64,000 bases of DNA from JAJVID01 sp050247435. Its GTDB lineage: Bacteria; Acidobacteriota; Blastocatellia; RBC074. The notes beneath the pieces are model-generated. The model ran no database searches. It was not told the DNA's origin and saw only the letters and a program-made list of their open reading frames with translations. The position numbers and the translations under genes are program-made. Position 1 is the first letter of the stretch. The number at the start of each line of letters is the position of its first letter. Below are positions 25,032-34,069 of the stretch, one piece after another. The stretch covers positions 1 through 64,000 of the forward strand of contig JBFWUF010000009.1 of assembly GCA_050247435.1 (NCBI GenBank). The letters run 5' to 3'.

Positions 25032-27676
25032 TTGAACAGGCCACTCGTTTTCATCAGCTACAGCCACAAAGACGAAAAATGGAAAGACCTGCTGGTCGGC
25101 CAACTGAACGTCTTGCGCGAAGAGGCTCTGCTCGACGCCTGGGACGACCGGCGGATCGAGTTCGGCAACGACTGGGAGCCGCGCATCATCGAGGCCATCA
25201 ATTCGGCGGCGGCGGCTGTGCTGCTCATCACCGTGGATTTTCTCAACTCGAAATTTATAAAGACCAAAGAAATTCCCGCGTTGCTCGAACGCCGCGCGAA
25301 CGACGGGCTGAAGATTTTTCCCGTCATCGTCAGCGATTGCCCCTGGCGGCGCGTCTCGTGGCTCAATCCGATTCAATCTCTTCCGAAAGACGGTCGCGCG
25401 TTGTCCGACTTTCGCGGCAACGCGCGCAACAAGGCTCTCTCTGAGATCGCCACCATCATCGCCGATCTGCTCAATCCTCCTTCATCGCCGCCCGGACCGG
25501 CTAGAGAAGCATCAGCACAGCTTCCGCCTGAGCCTTATCAAAAAGTTCCCACGCTGCCGCCGTCGAAACTCTTCGTCGGGCGAAAAGATCAGATGGAGGA
25601 AATTGAAAAGCGGCTGCGGTCGCGCGGAGTCGTCGGTGTCGTTAGCTTGAAAGGCACGGCGGGAGTGGGCAAGAGCGCGCTGGCGCTCGAAGCGGCTTAC
25701 CGGTTCGCGGCGCTCTTCCCCGACGGGCGCTACTGGGTTGATCTGCGCGGGGGCGACGCGGCCAACGCGGTTCGCGCGCTGCTGCGGCATCTCGGCGTAT
25801 CGGTTCCGCCCGACAGCCGCTTCGATGATTTGATCTTCGCGGCAAACGGCGCTCTGACGGGCCGACGCGCTCTGATCATTCTCGATAACGCCGAGGCGAT
25901 TCCCGCCGCCGATTGCGCGCGGCTGCTCGAACTTTGCGCCACGACCATCGTCACGAGCCGCTTGGCGATTGATCCGATCAACGACATCCGCGTTGACGAA
26001 CTGCCGGATGAAGACGCGCTGGAATTGCTGCGCGGTTGCGGCGTTGATGTCGAAGCCGAGCGCGACGATGCGCTGAAGCTGATCGAACGGCTGGGCGGAT
26101 TGGCGCTGGCCATCGAAATCACCGCGAAGCGGATGGCGATGCACCAGCCCCGGCAGAGTTGCGCGCGGGCGTTGGAAGAGTTGAAAGAAGGCCGCCATCT
26201 GGTCGAAGCCATCAAACTGCCGGGCGGCGATAAACGCGAAGACAACATCATCGAAGCCTTCGCGCTCTCCTACGACCTGCTCGACGATGAATTGAAATCG
26301 GCCTTTCACGCCGTCGGACTCTGCGCCGAATCAGGCGCGCCAATCGCCGCCGTAGCGCGGATGCTCGGCCTTGAAGTCGCTGAGGCGCGTGAACTGTTGC
26401 TGCTGCTGACCAAATACTCGCTGGCCGCTTACGGCGCCGAGCGTGTCGTCACGCATCCGCTGCTTCACGATTACGCGCGGATGTGCGTGCAGCGAAGCTC
26501 CGATTTAGAAGCCGAGATGATCGAGCAGCACGTAAGATATTTTGGCTCGGAGATTGGCGGAGCTTTTCAGCAAGCGATTGATGTTGAAGACGGTGAGGGA
26601 CAGATGACGGCACTGAAACTGATTGACGCGGCATCTGACAACGTGATACTCGCGCAAACACGCGCTCTCGGCGATGAATTCAACAACCCGGCGCTCGCAG
26701 CCGAGCTAACTGTCGGCCTGTGGCAATACTGGCGGCTGCGCGATGAGCCACAACTTCTTGATTGGCTACTTCGTGCGCAACCGCTCTTCAAACAAGTCGG
26801 CGACAAACTCGGTCAGGCGAACGTGCTGAAGGCCATCGGCGATGTGCAGTCGTTCCGCAAAGAGATGGATGCGGCGCTCTCGTCGTATTCCGAAGCCCTG
26901 ACGCTCTTCAAACAAGTCGGCGACAAACTCGGTCAGGCGAACGTGCTTCAGGCCATCGGCGATGTGCAGTCGTTCCGCAAAGAGATGGATGCGGCGCTCT
27001 CGTCGTATTCCGAAGCCCTGACGCTCTTCAAACAAGTCGGCGACAAACTCGGTCAGGCGAACGTGCTTCAGGCCATNNNNNNNNNNNNNNNNNNNNNNNN
27101 NNNNNNNNNNNNNNNNNNNNNNNNNNNNNNNNNNNNNNNNNNNNNNNNNNNNNNNNNNNNNNNNNNNNNNNNNNNNAGGCCATCGGCGATGTGCAGTCGT
27201 TCCGCAAAGAGATGGATGCGGCGCTCTCGTCGTATTCCGAAGCCCTGACGCTCTTCAAACAAGTCGGCGACAAACTCGGTCAGGCGAACGTGCTTCAGGC
27301 CATCGGCGATGTGCAGTCGTTCCGCAAAGAGATGGATGCGGCGCTCTCGTCGTATTCCGAAGCCCTGACGCTCTTCAAACAAGTCGGCGACAAACTCGGT
27401 CAGGCGAACGTGCGTCTGAGTAAGGGAAGAATGACCGACGACCCGGCGGAATTCGAGGAAGCGATCAGACTCTATGAAGAGATCGGAGACAGATACAGCA
27501 TCGCGCGCGGCAAAGCCTACTTTGGCGGTATGTTGATGGGCGCGGGTGAGACGGAGCGCGGCGTCGAGTTGTTGAAGGAAGCGCGCGAAGGCTTCGCCGC
27601 AATCAACTACGAGGGCGGCGTTCAGTGGATTGACGAATTACTGACCGAAAACGAGGAAAGCGAAGATGCCGAATAG
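25032..27676 (+). CDS. TIR/NB-ARC/TPR STAND NTPase (broken by assembly gap)
   Basis: The N-terminus is a TIR-like domain (residues 1-145, starting PLVFISYSHKDEKW). A Pro-rich linker and an NB-ARC ATPase follow (about 175-450) with Walker A GTAGVGKSALALEAA, Walker B RALIILDNAE, sensor TIVTSRLA and a GLPL-like GGLALAIEI. Then come a winged-helix region and TPR-like repeats. The array has identical 40-residue units and a 100-N gap at 27077-27176 that shifts the frame, so the true length is unknown. The start is TTG 25032, after GGAGG at 25020-25024 with 7-base spacing. Family knowledge: TIR-STAND proteins are NLR-like signalling ATPases, many of them antiphage, and the TIR domain often cleaves NAD. 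The gene overlaps the VWFA gene by 11 bases, so they form an operon. Confidence 0.88.
26788..27417 (+). repeat. tandem 120-bp repeats encoding 40-residue TPR units
   Basis: The unit runs from one CTCTTCAAACAAGTCGGCG to the next, with starts about 26784, 26904 and 27024 before the gap and 27251 and 27371 after it. Units are identical at DNA level except a GCTGAAGGCC versus GCTTCAGGCC difference in the first. Perfect identity over 120 bp, including third codon positions, means very recent duplication or gene conversion. The copy number cannot be known because of the gap. Confidence 0.95.
27077..27176. other. assembly gap of 100 N inside the TPR array
   Basis: Exactly 100 Ns interrupt the repeat array. 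The spacing between flanking units (27023 to 27251) is 228 bases, whereas two units need 240. A filled length of 112 bases, plus any multiple of 120, would restore phase and frame. The 100 Ns are therefore a placeholder and the apparent frameshift is an artefact. Confidence 0.97.
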
Positions 27677-29993
27677 AACCATTTCCCTTTTGATCATTCT
27701 CAGCCACCTGCTGCTGGCTTCATCAACATCGCCGTCTTCTTCGCTGCCATCTCGCGCAGTCACGCAGCTAAGCCCACAGTTGAACCCGGAACTAAACCCA
27801 CAACTGAACCCGCGCCCAAACCCACAGCGGGTCGAACAATCAGCGATTCCGTTATCAGACTCTGGTTACAATATTCGCCTCAATCTGGCGCAATCCAAGG
27901 ATAGCCAAAACCCGCAGTCGCAGGCGGCGCAGGATCAGCCGCCGATTCGCGTGAAGACTGAGTTGATAGAGTTGCGCGCGGTGATTACGGATAAACGCGG
28001 ACAGCCAATCACCGATTTGAAGAAAGAGGATTTCGAGTTGACGGAGAACGGCAAGCGGCAGGAGGTCGGTTTCTTTTCGGTGGTCAGGATTCCGGGGCGG
28101 GGTGAAGTTCGTCGCGCGGAGAATGCAACGACGGCTGCGACTCCGAACGTTCCGGCGGACGTGACGCGCGCGGCTGAGGCGCCCGCGCGGACGGTCGTGC
28201 TCTTCGTTGACACGCTGCATCTGTCGCCGCAGAGCCTGCTCCGGTTGAAGCAATCGTTGCGCAAATTCATTGACGAGCGGCTGACCGATCAGGACCTGAC
28301 GGCGATTGTGACTAGCGCGGGTTCGCTCGGCGTGGTCGAACAGTTCACGCGCGACCGCCGGATTTTGCGTTACGCGGTTGACCGCCTTGGCGCTCGTCCG
28401 AACGCGCGCAACTCACTCTTCACGCCCTACATCGCGGCGATGGTTGATCGCGGCGACCACGACGGGTTGCAGGTGGCCATCGCGATTTACGCCGCCGAAG
28501 AACACATGCAGCCAAATGACCCGATAATCAGGCGGTTGGTCGAAGCCAGGGCAAGGCAGATTTTGAGCGAAGCCAGTTATCTGCGCCGCGCGTCGTTAAT
28601 CACTTTGCGGGAGGTCGTCCAGCGGATGAGCGATCTGCCGGGGCAGCGTCTGGTCGTGCTGGCTTCGGATGGGTTCACGATGTTCGATCAGGGCGGCAGC
28701 TTCGACACAGGCGATCTTCAATCAGTCACAAGCCGCGCGGTGCGGTCGGGCGTGGTCATTTATTCGATTGACGCGAAGGGGTTGGCGCCGCCCGCTTTCT
28801 TCGACGCGTCGCTCGGCAACATTCCGAACGACCCGCGAATTTCCAGCTACATCTCGGCGGGCGAGCGCGATCTGGAAAATGGGCTGAACGCGTTGGCGAA
28901 AGACACCGGTGGCGAAGCGTTCTTCAACACGAACGACACGGCGGGGGCGATGGGCAGGGCGTTGGAGGACAACAAGGTTTATTACGCGCTGGCTTATTAC
29001 CCGGAGGGCGAAGAGTCGGAGAAGAAGTTTCGCAAGATCGCGATCAAGATCAGGAATCACCCCGAATACGTCGTGCGCGCCCAGCGTGGTTATCTGCCCG
29101 CTGACCTGGCGAAGAAGGCCAAAGAGAACGAGGCGAAGACGCCGCAGCAACGGTTCGTTGACGCAATGCTTGCGCCGTTGCCCGTGGTTGAAATCGGCGT
29201 GACGGCGACGGCTGATTTCATCGAATCAGTTGCAGACGACGCTCAGGTCACGCTGCAAGTCAACGTTGACGGCAAGACGATCAGCTACCGCGAGGAGAAC
29301 GGGCGGCATCGTTTCGAGACTGAGATCGTAACGATGGTCTTCAATTCGGACGGCAAGCGGGTTGATCTGAAATCGGAGACGATTCACGGCAATCTGGTTC
29401 CGGGGCGGCTGGAGTTGGCCAAGCAGAACGGGTTTCGGTATTTGAAGCGCGTTCAGTTGAAGCCGGGGCTTTATCAGATTCGTGTAGGCGTTCGCGAGCC
29501 GGGCGGCGGGCAGCGCGGCGAGCGAACAGGAACCGCAGCGGCGTGGGTCGAAGTTCCAGACGCATCGAAGAAGATCACGCTGAGCAGTTTGATTCTGAGC
29601 GACACCGCAACCACCGGGATGGGACGGGACGCGAACAATTCGGCGGGCGGCTCGCCATCGCCATCGAAGATGGTTCAAGGAATCCGGTATTACCGCAACG
29701 GCCAATCGCTTCTCTATTTCTTCAGAATTCACAACGCGGTGGCGAAAGGCCAAGCCGAGAGCGATGCAGAGATGCAGATCGAAATTTTGAAAGACGAGAA
29801 AGCGGTGATTTCGATTCCGTGGCAGCCGGTCACTACTCGCCAGATCGAGAAGGACGCGAAGGGATTGGTGATGGGCGGGCAATTGACGCTGCAACAGCTT
29901 CAACCGGGAATTTACGAATTGCGAATATCGGTCAAAAACGCGAAGCAGAAACGGCCAGTCCAACGCATCGTCGCTTTCGGCATTGAGAGTTAA
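27666..29993 (+). CDS. secreted VWFA-related protein, acidobacterial type
   Basis: This 775-residue protein has an N-terminal signal sequence (ISLLIILSHLLLASS) and then a disordered stretch with a PQLNPELNPQLNP pattern (residues 35-75). The domain order then follows the acidobacterial VWFA-related family (TIGR03436-like): VKTELIELRAVITDKRGQPITDLKKEDFEL, a von Willebrand A core (TVVLFVDTLHLS through YSIDAKGL), then beta-rich C-terminal regions (about 490-770). The DXSXS metal site is not classical here. The function is unknown; secreted VWA proteins usually bind proteins or matrix. It overlaps the STAND gene by 11 bases (ATG 27666), so translation is coupled, an odd pairing of a cytoplasmic sensor with an exported protein. 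Confidence 0.88.
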   Translation: MPNRTISLLIILSHLLLASSTSPSSSLPSRAVTQLSPQLNPELNPQLNPRPNPQRVEQSAIPLSDSGYNIRLNLAQSKDSQNPQSQAAQDQPPIRVKTELIELRAVITDKRGQPITDLKKEDFELTENGKRQEVGFFSVVRIPGRGEVRRAENATTAATPNVPADVTRAAEAPARTVVLFVDTLHLSPQSLLRLKQSLRKFIDERLTDQDLTAIVTSAGSLGVVEQFTRDRRILRYAVDRLGARPNARNSLFTPYIAAMVDRGDHDGLQVAIAIYAAEEHMQPNDPIIRRLVEARARQILSEASYLRRASLITLREVVQRMSDLPGQRLVVLASDGFTMFDQGGSFDTGDLQSVTSRAVRSGVVIYSIDAKGLAPPAFFDASLGNIPNDPRISSYISAGERDLENGLNALAKDTGGEAFFNTNDTAGAMGRALEDNKVYYALAYYPEGEESEKKFRKIAIKIRNHPEYVVRAQRGYLPADLAKKAKENEAKTPQQRFVDAMLAPLPVVEIGVTATADFIESVADDAQVTLQVNVDGKTISYREENGRHRFETEIVTMVFNSDGKRVDLKSETIHGNLVPGRLELAKQNGFRYLKRVQLKPGLYQIRVGVREPGGGQRGERTGTAAAWVEVPDASKKITLSSLILSDTATTGMGRDANNSAGGSPSPSKMVQGIRYYRNGQSLLYFFRIHNAVAKGQAESDAEMQIEILKDEKAVISIPWQPVTTRQIEKDAKGLVMGGQLTLQQLQPGIYELRISVKNAKQKRPVQRIVAFGIES

Positions 29994-30025
29994 GGCAAGC
30001 GTGAAATTGAAGACTTAGCGATGGG

Positions 30026-30235
<210 letters not shown>

Positions 30236-30377
30236 CGACTTTCTATATTTTCATCGGCGAACTCAATCGGGTGTTCAGGGCAATTCTTACACAATCAGCT
30301 ATGAAGATTTTGCAGACGCGCGATCTCAATCTGAATTATTTCCATTGCCTCTAAATGTCTCCACGCATGAGAAACTC

Positions 30378-32996
30378 TCACTTCACTTTCAACACAACAA
30401 ACGTTACATCGTCATCCTGCGGCCTGCCGTTCGCCCAGTTCTCGCCGGCGCTGACCAGATGCTCGATGATTTCGCGCGGCGAACGCGTGGCGGCTTCGGC
30501 CAGTACGCCCGTCGTCCTTGAATAGTCGAACATTTCTCCCGCGTGATTGAACCGTTCGGGCAGCCCATCGCTCATCATGACCACCACGTCGCTTTCAGAG
30601 AGCGTGAGCTCGCGTTCGCGGTAGGGATAACCTGAAATGCTGCCGAGCGGCATTGCTCTGATCATAACCTCTTCCACCAATCCCGTTTCCGCCCGGTAGA
30701 TCAGCACGGGAGGCATGCCAGCCGCCGAGATTTTCAGCCGATGCCCGTTGAGTTTGATCATCGTCAATCCCATGAACAGCGAGCGCAAATTCATTTCCTT
30801 CAGCACACGCGATGATTGATTGAAGACCGGGACGATCTCCGGCTCGGCGGCGAAGGTTCGGAACAGGCTCTTCATAGCCGTGACGACCGTGCCTGCTTTC
30901 AATCCGTGCCCTGTAGCGTCGCCAACAACCACTGTCAGCGTCCCGTTATCAGACTGATGGAAATCGTAGTAATCACCGCCGACTTCGGTCGCGGTCTTCA
31001 TATAAGCCGCAATCTCGACGTGAGGCAGTTGCGGGACGTTCTTTGGCAACATTGAAAGTTGTAGTTGGCGCGCGCCTTCAAGCTCACGCGCCCGCTGCTC
31101 GTTTTCGGCTTCCAGTTCCCGGCGCCGCCGCGCGTCTTCGATTGTCCGCTCGATCAGTCTGATATTTTCGAGCGCGAAGGATGTCGGCCCGCCGACAGAG
31201 AGCAAAAGCCTTTTGTCTTCACTCGAAAACGGCAGATCACCCAGATGAGGGCCTAAGGATATAGCCCCCAGCAATCCCTCTTTGCCCGCAATCGGCAGAA
31301 GCAAAGCCGAGTCGAGTTTTTGCAACGCCTCCAACTCCTCATTCGATAACGCGCTTGAATGGCCATTCTCGGAATGCCCGGAATGCAAGCTGGTCTGCGA
31401 GTCGCGGCCATCAAATTCTATCGGCTGAGCGGATTCGGCCAACCGCCTGATAACAGCGGAATCGCGCGGCAAGCGGTAATTGCCGGGCTGCGGCATCGCG
31501 CTGCGATTGTGGAAGCTGTAGGCGCAGGAATAAGCGCCCGCGTAATCGCCACTCGCGTCGTCGCGCAACAGGATCGTCACGTTCGCGGCGTGCAAAGCCG
31601 ATTGAATCTTCGTCGCCACCAGTTCAAGCAGTTGCGAGCGGCTGGTCGTCGCGCGCAGCGATTCGGCCAACTCAGCGATGACCTGCTGCGCGTCATACGC
31701 CTGGTGGAAGAACAACTGATCAATCTTCGGCGCGACCATGCGGAGATGAAAGGCGCGCGCCATTTGCCAAACGGCGATTGCAACGATGGCCGAAATGATT
31801 CCGACGACGCGCCCGCTGGCCGGATTTAAATAGTAGAAAAAAGTGTCCAGCACAAAATACAGCGCGACGCAGACGCCAGCCATCACCAGCAGAACCGAGC
31901 CGCGTTTGACCAGCAGATATCGCGCGCCTCGGCGGATGATCAGGCTGACCGGAATTACCTTGTGCCTGACAATCGCGTATACAAACGAGAGCGGGACGAG
32001 CGGCTGAGTGAAAATCAACGCCGTATCGAACCACGACCAGAGAATTGGCCAGCGCGCCTGCAACCCCGTCAGTTCTCCCATCGGCATCAGGAAAAGATTG
32101 AAAAATCCCACCACGCTTCCGGCCATCACGACGCGGAGTCTTCGTTTGTCCGCTTGGCTCGCGGCTCGATAGTTGATCAGCAGAAAAATAAGCCCGACGA
32201 TCAGGTATGCGAGAATTGTTGTCGGCATGAGCCACCGCTGCTGGACTTGAAACCACCGGAATTGAGACATCCATTCGGTCAGGCGAGTCGAGAACATTCT
32301 GGCCGCGATTGGAGGCGCCATGAACAGAATGAAGGGAAGATAGAGGCGAGCCTCCAGCCGGGGCCAACGCCGCAGGAGCGGCGAATTTTCGGGAAAGACC
32401 AGAAAGAAATGCGCGAACATTGGCAGGAACAGCAGACCCACGCCGCGCGCCACCCCATTGATCGCAGTCAACCACGGCGGCAAATTGGAGGCTGCGTTCC
32501 CCATCACTCCGGGCAGCATTGCAAACGTCATCGCCAGCAGCCACGCCTGCTTGTCGCCCGGCCTGAGCAGAAAGAGAGCCGCTCCCATCAGCAGGAAAAG
32601 CGCGCTAACCCAAAATAGCGGGCTGAATCGCTGGTTTGTCAGATAGGTGGTGTAAAGCGTGATCGTCCGCAACCGGCCGTTCTGGCGAATCGTCAACGTG
32701 TAAGGCGTGCCAGGCGGCACACGGCGGTTGTTATTGAGGATGGCGCTGTCATCACTGACCTTTATTCCGTTGAGCGCAATGATCTCGTCACCGATCCGCA
32801 GGTCTTTTGCCGGCCCATTCGGATCTACGGAGGTGATGACAGCGACCGCGACGCCGCCCTTGATTGCGCGTCTTCCGGTCCACCCATCGTAACTTCCTCT
32901 CGCGGGCAGCAACTTCGAGTAGACGTTAATGCCGTAATTGGCCAGCATCAGCGCCAGTGCGACGCCGCCGAGCAATATCCGCACACGTTTTGACAT
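30378..32996 (-). CDS. membrane PDZ-GAF-SpoIIE serine phosphatase
   Basis: The 872-residue protein starts with a membrane helix (RILLGGVALALMLANYGI) and a PDZ domain (about 45-120, NGPAKDLRIGDEIIALNGIKV). About eight membrane helices follow (about 125-420), then a GAF domain (about 435-600) and a C-terminal PP2C/SpoIIE phosphatase (about 650-872). Phosphatase motifs are present: EVGGDYYDF, VVGDATGHGLKAG, AAGMPPVLIY, MMSDGLPE and DDDVTFVVLK. It would dephosphorylate a STAS antagonist in response to a membrane or small-molecule signal; the likely partner is the STAS protein encoded divergently at 33164. The 167-base gap between them should hold both promoters. Confidence 0.92.
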   Translation of the reverse strand: MSKRVRILLGGVALALMLANYGINVYSKLLPARGSYDGWTGRRAIKGGVAVAVITSVDPNGPAKDLRIGDEIIALNGIKVSDDSAILNNNRRVPPGTPYTLTIRQNGRLRTITLYTTYLTNQRFSPLFWVSALFLLMGAALFLLRPGDKQAWLLAMTFAMLPGVMGNAASNLPPWLTAINGVARGVGLLFLPMFAHFFLVFPENSPLLRRWPRLEARLYLPFILFMAPPIAARMFSTRLTEWMSQFRWFQVQQRWLMPTTILAYLIVGLIFLLINYRAASQADKRRLRVVMAGSVVGFFNLFLMPMGELTGLQARWPILWSWFDTALIFTQPLVPLSFVYAIVRHKVIPVSLIIRRGARYLLVKRGSVLLVMAGVCVALYFVLDTFFYYLNPASGRVVGIISAIVAIAVWQMARAFHLRMVAPKIDQLFFHQAYDAQQVIAELAESLRATTSRSQLLELVATKIQSALHAANVTILLRDDASGDYAGAYSCAYSFHNRSAMPQPGNYRLPRDSAVIRRLAESAQPIEFDGRDSQTSLHSGHSENGHSSALSNEELEALQKLDSALLLPIAGKEGLLGAISLGPHLGDLPFSSEDKRLLLSVGGPTSFALENIRLIERTIEDARRRRELEAENEQRARELEGARQLQLSMLPKNVPQLPHVEIAAYMKTATEVGGDYYDFHQSDNGTLTVVVGDATGHGLKAGTVVTAMKSLFRTFAAEPEIVPVFNQSSRVLKEMNLRSLFMGLTMIKLNGHRLKISAAGMPPVLIYRAETGLVEEVMIRAMPLGSISGYPYRERELTLSESDVVVMMSDGLPERFNHAGEMFDYSRTTGVLAEAATRSPREIIEHLVSAGENWANGRPQDDDVTFVVLKVK

Positions 32997-33163
32997 TGGT
33001 CATCTCCGATCCGATTCGCCGCCCGATGATGATTGACGGTGTTTGGTGTGGCCACTTCCCTGTCGTTGCGCAGGCAAATGTTTATGCTAAGATAACCGCG
33101 CTTTCAAGCCCGCATTACTTTTTCCAGGCAGTGTTTTAGCAGTTTTTCCGGGAGGATTCCGAA

Positions 33164-33526
33164 GTGGCAAATCCGTTTGCGATTCAAACGTCCATAGGAA
33201 GTGGCGAGGATGGTCTGTCTATCGTAGCGATCGAGGGCTTCGTTGACGCTCACACCGCGCCGCAGTTCGAGGACGCGATTCAAAAGGCCATTGACGCCGG
33301 GAGCGTTCGCATCGTGGTCAACTGCGAAAAGCTCAACTATATTTCATCCGCCGGCCTGGGCGTCTTCATGAGCTTCATCGAAGAGGTGCGCGAGCGCGGA
33401 GGCGACATCAAGATTTGCGGCCTCGCCCCGAAGGTCAAACACACGTTCGAGATTCTGGGCTTTCAGGATATTTTTGAAATGCTCGACGACCAACAGACCG
33501 CGCTACAGCGTTTCAACGCTAATTGA
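33164..33526 (+). CDS. STAS-domain anti-sigma factor antagonist
   Basis: This 120-residue single-domain protein belongs to the RsbV/SpoIIAA family. The phosphorylation site region is intact (KLNYISSAGLGVFMSF, with the Ser-Ser-Ala-Gly loop). In the known cycle, an RsbW kinase phosphorylates the serine and a PP2C phosphatase removes the phosphate; the unphosphorylated form binds the kinase. Both partner types are adjacent. GGGAGGA lies about 9 bases upstream of the GTG at 33164. Confidence 0.93.
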   Translation: MANPFAIQTSIGSGEDGLSIVAIEGFVDAHTAPQFEDAIQKAIDAGSVRIVVNCEKLNYISSAGLGVFMSFIEEVRERGGDIKICGLAPKVKHTFEILGFQDIFEMLDDQQTALQRFNAN

Positions 33527-33592
33527 TTTCAGGGATCACCGAAGCTTCCGGTTGAAAGCCCTAGGCGCCCGGCGCCCAGGAGGCCATTTACA

Positions 33593-34027
33593 ATGTCTTC
33601 CATCGAAAGAAAATTCACCTTGCAGGTTCCGTCATCCACCGAAAACCTCGCGCTGATCCGCGAATTCGTGACCACCGTCGGCAGGCAGGCCCGGCTTGAA
33701 GAAGCCGACATCTCGAAGCTGGAACTCGCGGTTGACGAGGCTTGCGCCAACGTGATCGAACACGCTTACGGACACGACATCACCAAAGAGGTGGTTGTGC
33801 GCGCGAAGTTCGATGACGAGTCGTTGCGAATCTCGGTGATTGATGAAGGCCGCGGGTTCGACCCGAACAGCGCGCCGCAAAATTCTGTCGAGCAACTCAT
33901 CCACGAACGCAAATCCGGCGGCCTCGGCGTTCGGCTGATCAAAAGGCTGATGGACGAGGTGAGCTATGAGATTGTTCCGGGCCAGAAAAACGAACTGCAC
34001 ATGACCAAGAAGATTCGCAAAGACTAG
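33593..34027 (+). CDS. RsbW-like serine kinase / anti-sigma factor
   Basis: The 144-residue GHKL ATPase has the HATPase_c motifs of RsbW/SpoIIAB proteins: N box ELAVDEACANVIEHAYG, G1 VIDEGRGFDP, and G2 KSGGLGVRLIKRLMDEV. It would phosphorylate the STAS protein 66 bases upstream and may hold a sigma factor or another target. No partner sigma gene is nearby, so the output of the switch may lie elsewhere. Confidence 0.92.
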   Translation: MSSIERKFTLQVPSSTENLALIREFVTTVGRQARLEEADISKLELAVDEACANVIEHAYGHDITKEVVVRAKFDDESLRISVIDEGRGFDPNSAPQNSVEQLIHERKSGGLGVRLIKRLMDEVSYEIVPGQKNELHMTKKIRKD

Positions 34028-34034
34028 CCTTTCA

Positions 34035-34066
34035 TCTCATCCACGAAGTTACACAAAGAGACACGA
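34035..34066. repeat. short dispersed CCACGAAG-type repeat before the phosphatase gene
   Basis: The 34034-34067 stretch CCACGAAG, TTACACAAAGAG, ACACGAAG shows the alternating (C)ACGAAG words typical of intergenic repeats that I recognise from many environmental genomes. It ends 3 bases before the ATG at 34070 and so replaces the usual ribosome-binding region. Confidence 0.45.
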
Positions 34067-34069
34067 AGT

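Noticed and set aside
24737..25054. Minus-strand frame of 105 codons over the structured element (and the frame at 29932-30294 over the second copy)
   Set aside because: The conserved DNA is read in different frames in the two copies (VGQRDTRW in one, GGATRYQV in the other), so conservation is not at protein level.
27077..27248. True frameshift or pseudogene in the STAND NTPase
   Set aside because: The shift is fully explained by the arbitrary 100-N gap; both sides are intact in their own frames.
26784..27417. Tandem 120-bp repeats as a CRISPR array
   Set aside because: Units are contiguous, without spacers, and encode TPR motifs in frame with the NTPase.
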